The notes: a model not told the origin generated them from the letters alone. Positions 1 through 9,828 are shown, numbered from the stretch's first letter. The stretch is 64,000 nucleotides of DNA from Chryseobacterium sp. Bi04 (GCF_918698085.1 NZ_CAKKLP010000014.1:62001-126000), one strand, 5' to 3'. Made by a program: numbers and translations.

Positions 1-600
1 GATTTTTAAACTTCTACTTTTTATAATTTTACCGGGATTGCCTACTACTGTAGACCCGGCTGGGACATCGTTAATAATAACAGCACCGGCACCAATGGTG
101 CACCACTTTCCAATTTCTATACCTTGTATAACACTAGCACCTGTTCCTATATGGGTCCCTTCCCCTACAATTACATTTCCTGCAAGTGCTGCATTAGGTG
201 AGATGTGAACAAAGTCTTCGATAACGCAATCGTGATCAACGGAAGCATTGGTATTGATGATACAGTGTCTACCTATATCTGCAGCCGCATTTATAGTAAC
301 ACCAGGCATTACAATAGTACCTTCCCCTATCTGTAATCTTTTAGAGATTATAGATTTTGGGTGGATAAGTGTAACGTAATTGAACTGCTCATTTTGACTG
401 ACAATTTTTTTTCGTAATTTATTATTGCCTATAGAAATAAATATATCTATATCAAAAGGCGGAATTTCATGAATAACAGGATAATTTAGTATTTTATGCT
501 TAGACAGATTTTCATCAATGTAAGCTTTTATATTATAACCACATTCTTCAGCGACCTCAGCCACTACTTTGCCATGGCCACTTGCTCCGTATAAATACAT
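1..600 (-). CDS. PglD/NeuD-type sugar acetyltransferase (3' end outside window)
   Basis: The frame opens with an ATG at 600 and stays open to base 1, giving 200 residues without a stop, so the C-terminus lies beyond the window. The N-terminus has the small nucleotide-sugar-binding fold of this family (YGASGHGKVVAE), followed by left-handed beta-helix hexapeptide repeats from about residue 85 (for example IGEGTIVMPGVTI, VGEGTHIGTGASV) and the typical GNPGKI end. Family members N-acetylate a UDP-4-amino-6-deoxy sugar (bacillosamine pathway) or O-acetylate sialic acid. Lying 18 bp after the PglC-like transferase, with a 4,6-dehydratase at the head of the locus, favours the PglD role; that is inference. 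No aminotransferase is visible, and one would be expected just beyond the left edge. Confidence 0.85.
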   Translation of the reverse strand, partial: MYLYGASGHGKVVAEVAEECGYNIKAYIDENLSKHKILNYPVIHEIPPFDIDIFISIGNNKLRKKIVSQNEQFNYVTLIHPKSIISKRLQIGEGTIVMPGVTINAAADIGRHCIINTNASVDHDCVIEDFVHISPNAALAGNVIVGEGTHIGTGASVIQGIEIGKWCTIGAGAVIINDVPAGSTVVGNPGKIIKSRSLKI

Positions 601-618
601 ACTATCTACTTTTTAAAA

Positions 619-1242
619 TTAATTACTGCCATTAAAGGCTTCTATTGTTGCTTGTCCTACCTGATTTATCCCTTCTTTTTTTAGTACTTTTTTGAATGTA
701 AGGATAACCACTTTGCAGTCTGTTGCAAATGACAAATGATCGATATACCAAATGTCTAGTTCAAATTTTTTGGTCCAGGAAATAGCATTTCTTCCATTTA
801 CCTGTGCCCACCCTGTAATCCCGGGGCGGATATTGTGTCTGCGTTTCTGAGATTCATTATATAGAGACAAATATTGTGGCAGCAGAGGTCTTGGACCTAT
901 CAGTGCCATGTCTCCTTTTAATACATTGATCAGCTGTGGAAGCTCATCTAAGGAAGTCTGGCGTATAAAACTTCCCACGGGTGTTAAACGTTCCGAATCA
1001 GGCAGATAATTACCTTTTTCATCTTTCTTGTCATTCATTGTCTTAAACTTAATGATGTTGAACATCTTTTCATTCAGACCTGGCCTGGTTTGCACAAAAA
1101 AAGGTTTTCCCTGATTTGCGAAATACAGTAAGACCATAACAATAATAAAAACAGGAGACAGCAAAATCAGTGCTATCAATGCAATCATAAAATCTATAAT
1201 CCTTTTAAAAAAAAATTGATACATGCTATTATTTTTTTTCAA
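619..1242 (-). CDS. Initiating sugar-phosphate transferase (PglC/WcaJ-type)
   Basis: A 207-aa bacterial sugar transferase. One hydrophobic segment lies near residues 14-38. The family core follows: a KFKTM motif, the acidic DELPQLINVLKGDMALIGPRP stretch (about residues 98-118) and the RPGITGWAQVNGRN block. The enzyme would move a sugar-1-phosphate onto undecaprenyl phosphate at the inner membrane and so start the repeat unit. The length matches the short single-domain PglC class rather than long WbaP/WcaJ forms. Its start overlaps the end of the upstream glycosyltransferase by 14 bp, which suggests coupled translation. Confidence 0.92.
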   Translation of the reverse strand: MKKNNSMYQFFFKRIIDFMIALIALILLSPVFIIVMVLLYFANQGKPFFVQTRPGLNEKMFNIIKFKTMNDKKDEKGNYLPDSERLTPVGSFIRQTSLDELPQLINVLKGDMALIGPRPLLPQYLSLYNESQKRRHNIRPGITGWAQVNGRNAISWTKKFELDIWYIDHLSFATDCKVVILTFKKVLKKEGINQVGQATIEAFNGSN

Positions 1243-2395
1243 TTAGAGTTTTATATTCATTTAATAAGGCATTCCATACTACTGATTGTTCGTAACGGGA
1301 CTGAATCATAGACCGTGCATTCTTTTTTAAATGCTGGTAATAATCTTTGTCCGTTATCATTCTCTCCATTGCTTCCTTCAGTTTTCCATTATTTTTTACA
1401 GGAACTATGATGCCATTCTGATCTTCAATAATAATTTCGTTACATCCATTGATATTGGAAACGATACTTGGCAGTTCCATTGCACCTGCCTGCATCACTA
1501 CATTGGGGAACCCTTCACGGTAACTTGGAAATGTCAATACATCAGCAATCGCAAAATAAGGGCGCACATCTTTCTGAAAACCGACAGATATAATATCCTT
1601 ATTATTCTCAATTTCTTTTAAAGTATCCGGATGCAATGGATCGAGTTCCTGCTCCAGTGGACCAACCAATAATAATTTGGCCCGGTACCGGGATCCTGCA
1701 TTTCTGCTTACATCAGAAAAAGCTGTTATCAGCTCATTGATTCCCTTGTCTCCTACCAAACGTCCTACAAATACAAATACGAAATCTGTATCCTCTATAT
1801 TTAATTCTTTTTTTAAAAGCTCTTTCTGTGTATCACTAATTTGTTCAGGTGAAAAGAATGTGGTATCAATTCCGTTCGAAGAGCCATTTCCTATTACTTT
1901 TAATTTGTACTGATCTGTATACTTATTTTGTACGATAAATTCATATAATCCTTTTGAATTGGGATACACCATTGTAGCAGAGGAATAGGTCAGTCTTTCT
2001 ACAAAGTCCAGCACTTTACGCTTTGTTCCCGTTGCTTCCATCAAAGGCAAACCAGCTACCGTATGTAAACGGTGGGGAACACCTGCCAATTTTGCAGCCA
2101 GCATTCCTACAATACCTGCTTTAGGTGTATGAGTATGAACAATATTCGGTTTCTCCTTTTTTAAAAGCTTATAAGTACTCCATAGAGATTTAATATCTTT
2201 AATGGGGGTGATCTGACGGGACATATCAATGGCTATTACTTCTATTCCTTCATCATTTTTCACTTCATCCAGTTCCTTTCCGGACGACGAAACTCCTTTT
2301 ACGTCAAAATATTCTGACATAAATCGATGTTGTCCCTTTAATAAAACCTTTAAAGAAATCGGTACTGTTGTTATGCGTATCAGTTTAGTTTTCAA
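1229..2395 (-). CDS. Glycosyltransferase family 4 (PglA-like)
   Basis: A 388-aa GT-B retaining glycosyltransferase. The N-terminal half has the acceptor-side HTHTPKAGIVGMLAA motif near residue 90. The C-terminal donor-binding half has VFVGRLVGDKGI (about 208-222) and SYREGFPNVVMQAGAMELP (about 292-310). The first acidic residue of the EX7E signature is present and the second is Gln, a common variant in PglA-like enzymes. It probably adds the second sugar to the lipid-linked unit because it sits next to the initiating transferase, but the sugar cannot be read from sequence. It overlaps both neighbours. Confidence 0.88.
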   Translation of the reverse strand: MKTKLIRITTVPISLKVLLKGQHRFMSEYFDVKGVSSSGKELDEVKNDEGIEVIAIDMSRQITPIKDIKSLWSTYKLLKKEKPNIVHTHTPKAGIVGMLAAKLAGVPHRLHTVAGLPLMEATGTKRKVLDFVERLTYSSATMVYPNSKGLYEFIVQNKYTDQYKLKVIGNGSSNGIDTTFFSPEQISDTQKELLKKELNIEDTDFVFVFVGRLVGDKGINELITAFSDVSRNAGSRYRAKLLLVGPLEQELDPLHPDTLKEIENNKDIISVGFQKDVRPYFAIADVLTFPSYREGFPNVVMQAGAMELPSIVSNINGCNEIIIEDQNGIIVPVKNNGKLKEAMERMITDKDYYQHLKKNARSMIQSRYEQSVVWNALLNEYKTLIEKK

Positions 2396-3440
2396 ATTCA
2401 GTCAGTATTTTATTTATATTATGTTCCCTGTTATATTTGGACTCAATCAGTACTCTTCCTTTCTTTCCCTGAGTGACTGTTTTATCTTTATGTTCTATAT
2501 ATTTCTTAATACCGGAATACCAATCTTTATCTTTCACCAGCTCCCCATTATAACCCGGAATAACGATATCGGTATTCATCCCTACCGGGGAAGCCAGCAC
2601 CGCAACGCTACATCCCATATACTGGATCAGTTTGTATGAACATTTACCCAGTTCCCAAGGGGTTTCATGAAGAGGCATAATCCCTAAATCGAATTTATTA
2701 ATCTCTTCTACTTCAGATTCTTCTGTCCACGGAATAAAGTGTATAAAATCTTTAGTCTCTTCCGTTTGTTTTGCCCCGATGATATTGACGCGAAAATTGG
2801 GAAAATCTTTTTTCAGCTTATAAAATACCGGAAATAACTCTTCAATGTATTTATAAGTAGACGGAGAGCCTATCCATCCCAGTGTAAAGTATTGATCATC
2901 TTTATTATTGATCTTATAGTATTTTTTAGCATCTATAACAGTAGGCAACATCATTATTCGGGGTGCTTTTGCCATTTCTGCTCTCTTTGCCAGATAAGAA
3001 TTGCCGGCAAATACACATCTGCTGTTTTTCATTACCCGATCAATCTTATCAGACAAATACTTTTTTATAAATCTGTTACCACTCAGATCGTAGTTATGAA
3101 ATATAGCATCATCATAATCTACGAAATAATCAACCCCTGCTTTTTTCAATCTTGTTTCAGCCCACGCAGGTAAATAGGGAAACAATTCTTTTTCTATAAC
3201 AACGATATCATATTTTTTCACGGATAAAAGAGCATACATTCTCTTTAGGTACCCTAGAAATAGATAAATAATCTTGGTCTTTTCATTCCTGTACAGCGCT
3301 GATAAATACTTATCTCCCAACAGAGAAGAATGATGTACGGTATATTTCTTTTCCTCTAAAGAGGGGAAAAATTGAAAACTTCTCAGCCTGCTGCTCGCTC
3401 CCATAGCGGAGTATTTAGTAAAAAACAGTATTTTTTTCAT
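2385..3440 (-). CDS. GT-B fold glycosyltransferase
   Basis: A 351-aa protein with the layout of group-1 glycosyltransferases. The donor-site half includes LGWIGSPSTYKYIEEL (about 188-203) and a late KCSYKLIQYMGCSVAVLASPVG block (about 267-288). No signal peptide or membrane helix is obvious. It overlaps the genes on both sides (11 bp downstream, 4 bp upstream), so it is cotranslated within the capsule operon. Donor and acceptor sugars are unknown. The family call rests on the shared C-terminal motifs and the context. Confidence 0.8.
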   Translation of the reverse strand: MKKILFFTKYSAMGASSRLRSFQFFPSLEEKKYTVHHSSLLGDKYLSALYRNEKTKIIYLFLGYLKRMYALLSVKKYDIVVIEKELFPYLPAWAETRLKKAGVDYFVDYDDAIFHNYDLSGNRFIKKYLSDKIDRVMKNSRCVFAGNSYLAKRAEMAKAPRIMMLPTVIDAKKYYKINNKDDQYFTLGWIGSPSTYKYIEELFPVFYKLKKDFPNFRVNIIGAKQTEETKDFIHFIPWTEESEVEEINKFDLGIMPLHETPWELGKCSYKLIQYMGCSVAVLASPVGMNTDIVIPGYNGELVKDKDWYSGIKKYIEHKDKTVTQGKKGRVLIESKYNREHNINKILTEFEN

Positions 3441-4627
3441 TGAAAATCTTTATCTCTTTTTACAAAATAAATGAAGGGTAAAACATAAAATATATTAAAC
3501 TCGAAAGACTCCAGATAGGGGTTTGTAAAAGTGGCTATCAGCATAGAAACAATACCCGCTAACATGTAATGATCATATGGATTTTTAATTTTTATGGATA
3601 CATATTTATATACTGAGTATAAAAAAGGAATAGAATAAATTAAAAACCCAAATATGCTCACCCGGTATATAATGGCTACCGGTACATTCTCGTAACGCCA
3701 TGGAAATTTTTTACTTCTTATATAATCTACTCCTACCCCATGACCTGCTCCAAAAATATTATTATTGACTCCTTTTATCAGTGCCATTGTCTGTTCTGAT
3801 CTTGCCTTATCTCCGCCTTCAAAAATTTTAACATAAAATCCTTCCAATACATTCAATACGTTTACGCCATAGCTGTTCAAAATAAAAACCAGCACAACGG
3901 TAAGCAGCAAACCGATAATAAAATATCTAATCAGCTTTACGGAAGAGTTGGTAACCACATAAAAAAACAGTCCTACAAACACACTGAGCAGCAATGCCGA
4001 TCTTCCTGATACTATTGCAGCGATTACAACCGTAAGGATGACAACAAAATAAATGGCTTTCCTTTTGAATACTTTTTCTAACTGTAAGAAAGCAGGAATA
4101 AAAAATATGAGAGATCCATAAACGAACAGTTTCATTTCAACAATTCCTTTTTTGGTAAATGTCATATTGGGATCTTCAATAATAAGTTCCAGAATCTGTC
4201 TCTTTCCATTCATAAATAACCAAATTGCCACAAATACAGAAACAGCTCCCAGTACCATATAGATATTGAGGTACTTTACGATGGTTTCCACCTTAAATTT
4301 TTCAAAGCAATAGTTTAAGATAACCAACCATAAAATAGGAGTAAAAATATATACAATTAAGACCTGGCTAAGTGCTTCTGAAGGGTTCAGAGACTGATGG
4401 ATACCAACCATCAGATAAATAATCGTGACGATCATACTTAAGATCACAGAGAAAATAACCACTTTTTCAATGGTCTGCACCTTAGTGAGCCCTACCAGAA
4501 AAATCAACAGTAACAAAACAAGCTTAACGGGTCTAAACGAATTGGGAAACACGAAAAGCAGGAATGCCGTGACAACCATCAATACGCTTAGAGCATTAAA
4601 ATGTATTTGTTTTTTATAAATCTGCAT
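3437..4627 (-). CDS. O-antigen/capsule repeat-unit polymerase (Wzy-like)
   Basis: A 396-aa, very hydrophobic protein with about ten to eleven predicted membrane segments and one larger soluble loop around residues 265-310, the usual topology of Wzy polymerases and O-antigen ligases. Sequence conservation in this family is poor. The call rests on topology plus being the only such protein in a locus with Wzx, Wza and Wzc. It would join lipid-linked repeat units at the periplasmic face. A ligase role is the alternative. Confidence 0.75.
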   Translation of the reverse strand: MQIYKKQIHFNALSVLMVVTAFLLFVFPNSFRPVKLVLLLLIFLVGLTKVQTIEKVVIFSVILSMIVTIIYLMVGIHQSLNPSEALSQVLIVYIFTPILWLVILNYCFEKFKVETIVKYLNIYMVLGAVSVFVAIWLFMNGKRQILELIIEDPNMTFTKKGIVEMKLFVYGSLIFFIPAFLQLEKVFKRKAIYFVVILTVVIAAIVSGRSALLLSVFVGLFFYVVTNSSVKLIRYFIIGLLLTVVLVFILNSYGVNVLNVLEGFYVKIFEGGDKARSEQTMALIKGVNNNIFGAGHGVGVDYIRSKKFPWRYENVPVAIIYRVSIFGFLIYSIPFLYSVYKYVSIKIKNPYDHYMLAGIVSMLIATFTNPYLESFEFNIFYVLPFIYFVKRDKDFQ

Positions 4628-4630
4628 TAA

Positions 4631-5692
4631 TTATTTAGATTTCAGTTGTTTAAATTGTATTCTCTGGTCTTTCTTATAACTTTGAATACTACTTTCCAGT
4701 TTATCATAGCTTTTAGAATCTACCGACAGATTATTGACAGATAGATTAATGGTATTATCATTAGTATCATAATATTTGATAGGTTCTGCAGTATTATTAT
4801 AAAGACTTACATTATTCAGGACGATATTTCCGCTGATATTTTTCGAGTAATTGTTTTTTCTGTTTAACCAGAAAGACATTCCATATTTTGACTTGCTATC
4901 CGAAAAATTATTAATAGTTATTGAGATTTCCTTATTCAGGGAGTTATCTTTTCTGAGATTAACGAGATTAAGCAGTAATCCCCAGTTTTCATTACCTCCT
5001 GTAAAAACATTTTCAAGAACAATTCCTTTCAGTTCATCCTTAGCGCTATTAGGCTCTATATCTATTCCGCTGGAAGGTCCTTTACCTGAAGAATTCAGAA
5101 ACTTACTGTTGGAGATTTTGATATTGGTTCCTGATGTTATAGAGAGACCGTTTCTTCTGCTGTTTGATACCAATGAATTTAGAATCACAATCTGATCTGA
5201 AATTTTATTGTTCAGCTGTCCGATATAGATGCCGTCACCGAAACAATCATAAATCTTAGCATTCTCTACTCTGATATTTTTAGCTCCCCGTATGCTTATC
5301 CCAAAGCCCCACTCCCCTTTTGTACCTACGTGTGTTTTTTTATCTCCCACCAATACAGGGTTAAGAATGGTAATATTTTCCTTACCGTTACAATCCAGAA
5401 GACTGTATCCCGGTTTTGCTGATGTCTTAAGGACCAATTTGGAATTAGCCTGAAATTTATACGTACAGCCACTTTTTAATTTTAGCCCACTATCATTAAT
5501 CAGTATGGGAAAATCAGGAAATAAAACATCACCGTTGTCATTGATTGCTTTCTGCAGAACCAGTGTGTAGTCTACCGTTGCATTTTTCACATATCCTTTA
5601 GGCAAAACTGTCGTTAAGTCCAGGTATTTAGTCTGACCGAAAATAAATAAGGTACATGTAAAAATCAGCGATATTATTAAAAGCTTCTTCAT
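4631..5692 (-). CDS. Secreted right-handed beta-helix protein
   Basis: A 353-aa protein with a clean signal peptide (MKKLLIISLIFTCTLFIFGQ) and a long run of short beta repeats rich in Asn, Ile and Gly (for example ENAKIYDCFGDGIYIG near 145-160). This is typical of pectate-lyase or GH28-like parallel beta-helices. Such proteins inside capsule operons are usually polysaccharide lyases, epimerases or hydrolases acting in the periplasm or on the surface. The catalytic residues cannot be assigned by eye. Its start overlaps the GT2 end by 4 bp, which supports a role in making or trimming this polysaccharide. Confidence 0.78.
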   Translation of the reverse strand: MKKLLIISLIFTCTLFIFGQTKYLDLTTVLPKGYVKNATVDYTLVLQKAINDNGDVLFPDFPILINDSGLKLKSGCTYKFQANSKLVLKTSAKPGYSLLDCNGKENITILNPVLVGDKKTHVGTKGEWGFGISIRGAKNIRVENAKIYDCFGDGIYIGQLNNKISDQIVILNSLVSNSRRNGLSITSGTNIKISNSKFLNSSGKGPSSGIDIEPNSAKDELKGIVLENVFTGGNENWGLLLNLVNLRKDNSLNKEISITINNFSDSKSKYGMSFWLNRKNNYSKNISGNIVLNNVSLYNNTAEPIKYYDTNDNTINLSVNNLSVDSKSYDKLESSIQSYKKDQRIQFKQLKSK

Positions 5693-6543
5693 TTCATTTT
5701 CTTTTTTATTATGTTAAATAGATAACCCAATGCCCCCAATACTCTTCCAAAATACATTTTGGCAATAATTAAAACCTGTTTATAAGCCTTTTGGCTGAAA
5801 TAGTCAACCAGAATTAAGGCTACCAACTTATCCAGATATTTTTTTTCAGAGGCAGTTTTATTTTTATAATCAAACAGATGAAATCTTTTATGCAATGGCA
5901 TCACATAGTGTGCACTTCTGTTTTCTGCTCCCACAAAGTAGATGGTTGTAATAGTTCTGTTATAGATTAATGCATAATCAGAAAACAGTCTATACCAAAA
6001 TTCCACATCCTCACCATAGCTAAGATTTTCATCAAACAGGCCTGTCTTAAGAACTTTTGTCTTTTTAACCAATAATGTTGATGAGTTAAAGCGAGAAGCT
6101 GGTGAAGACATAAAATCAAAATAATCTTTTATCATCTCAGGCTTTTCCTCTTTAAATTTTGACTCATCAAATTCTTTAACATTCGATTTGTAAAAAGAAG
6201 TTCCAACTCCTCCTACTGTCTCATTATCTAACTGAGAAAGGGAAGTGGATAAAATCTCCAGGTGTTCCGGATGCCATATATCATCACCGTCCAGAAAAGC
6301 TAAGTATTCATTCTTAGCATTCATTATCCCTGCATTTCTTGCAGATGAAACCCCACCATTAGGTTTGTCTATGATAACCACTCTTGGATCCGATATGCTT
6401 TGTACCACTTTCAAACTCTTATCTTTTGAGCCATCGTTGATAATAAGCAATTCAAAATCCTTATAAGTTTGATTCAAAACTGAATACACCGTATCCAGAA
6501 TACTTTTCTCCTTGTTATATAATGGTATTATTACACTAATCAT
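5689..6543 (-). CDS. Glycosyltransferase family 2
   Basis: A 284-aa GT-A enzyme. It begins with the family hallmark ISVIIPLYNKEKSILDTVYSVLNQTY, then ELLIINDGSKD (about 32-42), GGVSSARNAGI and the metal-binding LAFLDGDDIW (about 81-90). The acceptor-side half contains SYGEDVEFWYRL (about 174-185). It would transfer one sugar to the lipid-linked repeat at the cytosolic face. The nucleotide-binding and DxD-type residues are intact. It lies 1 bp from the pyruvyl-transferase gene and overlaps the beta-helix gene. Confidence 0.92.
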   Translation of the reverse strand: MISVIIPLYNKEKSILDTVYSVLNQTYKDFELLIINDGSKDKSLKVVQSISDPRVVIIDKPNGGVSSARNAGIMNAKNEYLAFLDGDDIWHPEHLEILSTSLSQLDNETVGGVGTSFYKSNVKEFDESKFKEEKPEMIKDYFDFMSSPASRFNSSTLLVKKTKVLKTGLFDENLSYGEDVEFWYRLFSDYALIYNRTITTIYFVGAENRSAHYVMPLHKRFHLFDYKNKTASEKKYLDKLVALILVDYFSQKAYKQVLIIAKMYFGRVLGALGYLFNIIKKKMK

Positions 6544-6544
6544 G

Positions 6545-7648
6545 TTAATAAGTTGCCGTAAAATTTAAACGGGCTCTTTGTATTGTTTCTTTAATATTAC
6601 CCGGTACAAGGATTTGTTTTTTAAATATAATCTTCTCAATTTCGGTAACAATCAATTCCGCATCCACATTTCCATCCAATAGCCTATAGCTTTGCGCCTG
6701 GCCTACATCATTCAGGAAATCGGTACACTTACGGTGATATTCCAATAAAAAGAAAGGTGTATTGCTATAGCACGCAAAAATACTTGCATGTAGTCTTGTT
6801 GAAATAACTACACTGCATTCGGCGATTCGATCAAAAGTGTCCTGAACTTTTGGCTGATAGGGAACAATCTCATATTGTAGTTTTCCATCTTTATTAAGAT
6901 TCCCTATCATTTCCAGGGTGAGCTTTTCGTCACCCATTGAAGAGTTTCCATTAAAAACGAAAAAACGGAACATAATATTGTTATGTTTCCTTAATTGTTG
7001 AATTAAATTTAATATAAATTCATTTCTCTTTAATTCTTTACTAATATCTCCATTAGTATACGATTCATAGTTACAAACACTAATCCCTACAATAGGCCGT
7101 TCTTCGGAAATTTCTTTTGTACGCAGGTCAAAATTATAAATTTCAGGAAGAAGGGCTGCTAAATCAAAAGCTCTTACAGGCTGATAAGGTAAATTATAAC
7201 TCAGCGCCTGCTCATACGATTTATCATCTCTTAATGCCAGGAAATCCAGTGTTTTTAAATATTCTTTAGTATCTTCTTCTGCCCCTTTATTTACAAATGG
7301 ACCTAAGGAGATTCCTATAGCGCCTGTTTTTCCTTTACATCCCAGGCTTTTCTTCAATTTTGCATAGGTTCTCAGATCTGTTTTTTTCAATGCTGAATGA
7401 AAGGTTGATCCTCCAGCTGAAACAAAAACATCACTTAATACAATATCTTTTACGGCCTTGCCAAAGTTTAAGTAATTCTTGTGGGCAAAATAATGCTCCG
7501 CCGGCGTTGAGATCTGTGGCAGCTCACCTGCAAAAAACAACTGTTCTGTAGATTGCCAATACTTTCGGCTTCCCCATGCTGAAACTTCTACAAAAGCATC
7601 ATCTCCTGAATTTTTCGCCCCGTAATATCCACTAAATATTGCTTTCAT
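6545..7648 (-). CDS. Polysaccharide pyruvyl transferase family protein
   Basis: A 367-aa protein that opens with the family's typical start (SGYYGAKNSGDDAF) and later has ISTRLHASIFACYSNTPFFLLEY (about 279-301), matching CsaB/WcaK-type pyruvyl transferases. Such enzymes add ketal pyruvate from phosphoenolpyruvate to a hexose of the repeat unit, giving a negative charge; some members are instead sugar transferases. It overlaps the upstream acetyltransferase by 17 bp. Confidence 0.87.
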   Translation of the reverse strand: MKAIFSGYYGAKNSGDDAFVEVSAWGSRKYWQSTEQLFFAGELPQISTPAEHYFAHKNYLNFGKAVKDIVLSDVFVSAGGSTFHSALKKTDLRTYAKLKKSLGCKGKTGAIGISLGPFVNKGAEEDTKEYLKTLDFLALRDDKSYEQALSYNLPYQPVRAFDLAALLPEIYNFDLRTKEISEERPIVGISVCNYESYTNGDISKELKRNEFILNLIQQLRKHNNIMFRFFVFNGNSSMGDEKLTLEMIGNLNKDGKLQYEIVPYQPKVQDTFDRIAECSVVISTRLHASIFACYSNTPFFLLEYHRKCTDFLNDVGQAQSYRLLDGNVDAELIVTEIEKIIFKKQILVPGNIKETIQRARLNFTATY

Positions 7649-8198
7649 AATTTTTCACTACCATCTTTAAGTTCGTTTTCATTTTTTCTCTCAGATAAAT
7701 CTTATCCTGCTTTTTCAGCATATCATACTTTTCCAGATCTCTATACTTCAAAATCTTTCCTGGATTACCTCCTACAATTGCTCCTTTGGGAACATCTTTT
7801 GTAACTACTGTGGAGGCTCCAATAATGGCTCCCTCTTCTATTGTAATTCCCGGTAAAATGGTAACATCACCGCCAATCCACACATTTTCCTTTATGACCA
7901 CATTTTTTGCAATTGTTATTTCATCATAGGGTATCAGCGTATCGCTATCATAGTTATGGTTACCTGTATAGATTTTTAATCTTGGCCCTATTATGGTACC
8001 ATCCATTATGGTAACTTTACCATAGGTGGATATCCATGCCTCAGGACCGATATATAAATTGTTTCCCAAGTGCAGTTTCTCCGGTTTTGTAATGGTAACA
8101 GGATAAGAAACAACGGCATTCTCCCCTCTTTCTTTTATTCCCTTTACCATTTTGGCACAGGTTAACCGCCAGTATAATTTTATAATTTTTGCAAACAT
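7632..8198 (-). CDS. Hexapeptide-repeat acyltransferase (O-acetyltransferase type)
   Basis: A 188-aa left-handed beta-helix protein of the maltose/galactoside acetyltransferase group. Hexapeptide repeats run from about residue 40, with the active-site region IYTGNHNYDSDTLIP (about 76-90) holding the usual His, and the trimer-forming IGGDVTILPGITI and VVGGNPGKILKYR ends. It probably O-acetylates a sugar of the polymer. It overlaps the end of the flippase gene by 19 bp. Confidence 0.87.
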   Translation of the reverse strand: MFAKIIKLYWRLTCAKMVKGIKERGENAVVSYPVTITKPEKLHLGNNLYIGPEAWISTYGKVTIMDGTIIGPRLKIYTGNHNYDSDTLIPYDEITIAKNVVIKENVWIGGDVTILPGITIEEGAIIGASTVVTKDVPKGAIVGGNPGKILKYRDLEKYDMLKKQDKIYLREKMKTNLKMVVKNYESNI

Positions 8199-9655
8199 TC
8201 TTTATAAAGTTTAAAAATTGAGAATAAGATTAAAGCAACTAAGAAGACAGAAGCGATTACTCTGATCAGTAATAAACTATACAACTGAACATTTATAAAT
8301 ACCAGGCCTATCAGCAATAACCATAAAAGTATATTCCATTTGCTGTAGAATATGACTGGTGGAGATAATTTTTTGTAAATAAAAAAGGGTACAAAAATGA
8401 TGTAGTTAATGATATAAGAAATCATATAAGAAAAAGCAAAACCCAACGCTCCATACTGTCTCAAAAAATAGAAAATAATAAGGTTGGTAACGGCCCACTG
8501 CCCCATACTGAATACACTAAGCCACATTTTATTCTTAATGATAAGGTCTCTTGAAACACCTGCTCTATTTGTAATAATAAGTGTAGTGATAATAGACATT
8601 CCCAAAATCGGGACAATCTGATGGATATCAAATTTTTTACCTAAAACAGCCGATGCGATCTCCGGAAATAATATGAACGGAATAGAGATTATAATTGAAA
8701 TAATCCAAGATCCGAAATAATTAAAAAACTCTTTTTTAGGGGTCTTTGATTCCGATTTTGATAAAAACATGGGCAGCAAGACATTGCTTATTGCCCCGTT
8801 GAACATCTGAATGGCTGTAGAGAAAATAATAACGGCACTATACAACCCTAGTTCTTTATATCCATTGGGTTGGTTAACCAGCAAAGTATTTAAAAACCAA
8901 ATGGTAGGTGCTACAATAATTGTACTGAGAGAAGCCGGTATAGCAAATTTATATATTTTCTTAACACTTTTCTTCCAGTTTTTAAAACTCACTGTGACCT
9001 GCTGATTTTTGCTCTCATCACCCAACAGTTTCTGTAATACTGCAGATACCAGAAAGATCCCTATCAGATTGCCCAGTAAAGCTCCTGTAACTCCTCCAAA
9101 ATATCCTCCGATAACTAGACCTAGAAACAGGAACAGCCCCTGAAGTATATTAGCAGTAGAGTTTTTCTTATAAGCCTGAAAGCCTAATAAGGCTCCCATC
9201 TGTGTTCCGTTGAGAGAGATAAAAATCAATGTAAAACCACCAATCATTAAAGGAACCTGCAAATGCTGGTTGTTCAGGAAATTGGTTGCTATAAATCCGG
9301 AGAGCAGTACAATGATCAAAGCTACAATAGTACTCAACACCACAACCAATGATAAAGATGCCCCCAGCATGGATGATGCTTCACTTTTATCTTCATCTTT
9401 AAGCTCAGAAATATATTTAGTAGCTGTTAAGCCTATTCCCAAAGAAGCAAAAATCAGAAAATTATCTATTGTTGACTTTATCATTCCAAACTCACCATAT
9501 TCTGAGACGGTTAAAATCCTTGCCAACACAATGGAAGCCAAAGAAAATAATCCCCGTGACATCAGTGATCCGAAGGTCATCCAAAAAGTACCGAAAACCA
9601 ACTTTTTCAGGAAGTCTGATTTGGATAATTTAGATTTTATGGAAGCTACCAACAT
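8180..9655 (-). CDS. wzx: Repeat-unit flippase (Wzx-like, MOP superfamily)
   Basis: A 491-aa membrane protein with about 12 to 14 hydrophobic helices and the N-terminal pattern of the polysaccharide transport family (LVFGTFWMTFGSLMSRGLFSLASIVLARIL). It would flip the undecaprenyl-linked repeat unit to the periplasmic side for the Wzy protein encoded further down the operon. A hairpin and 173 bp separate it from the dehydrogenase gene, so a second transcription start just upstream is possible. Confidence 0.9.
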   Translation of the reverse strand: MLVASIKSKLSKSDFLKKLVFGTFWMTFGSLMSRGLFSLASIVLARILTVSEYGEFGMIKSTIDNFLIFASLGIGLTATKYISELKDEDKSEASSMLGASLSLVVVLSTIVALIIVLLSGFIATNFLNNQHLQVPLMIGGFTLIFISLNGTQMGALLGFQAYKKNSTANILQGLFLFLGLVIGGYFGGVTGALLGNLIGIFLVSAVLQKLLGDESKNQQVTVSFKNWKKSVKKIYKFAIPASLSTIIVAPTIWFLNTLLVNQPNGYKELGLYSAVIIFSTAIQMFNGAISNVLLPMFLSKSESKTPKKEFFNYFGSWIISIIISIPFILFPEIASAVLGKKFDIHQIVPILGMSIITTLIITNRAGVSRDLIIKNKMWLSVFSMGQWAVTNLIIFYFLRQYGALGFAFSYMISYIINYIIFVPFFIYKKLSPPVIFYSKWNILLWLLLIGLVFINVQLYSLLLIRVIASVFLVALILFSIFKLYKECLQKL

Positions 9656-9787
9656 ATTATTTTTATTTTTCCTAAACTCAACTTCATAGTTTCATTTACA
9701 ATTGTTTCTATCAAAACGGTTTTCCTCAGATGCCAACGGCATTCAATGATGTTATTTTTTTCAAATGACAGGAGTAAACTGTCTTAT

Positions 9788-9819
9788 ACAAAAACTGAAG
9801 AGCTAACTACAGTTTTGTA
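9788..9819 (-). terminator. Hairpin between dehydrogenase and flippase genes
   Basis: An inverted repeat (CAGTTTTTGT / ACAAAACTG, one bulge) with a 12-nt loop lies 10 bp past the dehydrogenase stop. It could attenuate or end the upstream capsule transcript. The following U-tract is weak, so its strength is uncertain. Confidence 0.45.
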
Positions 9820-9828
9820 CTTAGTATT

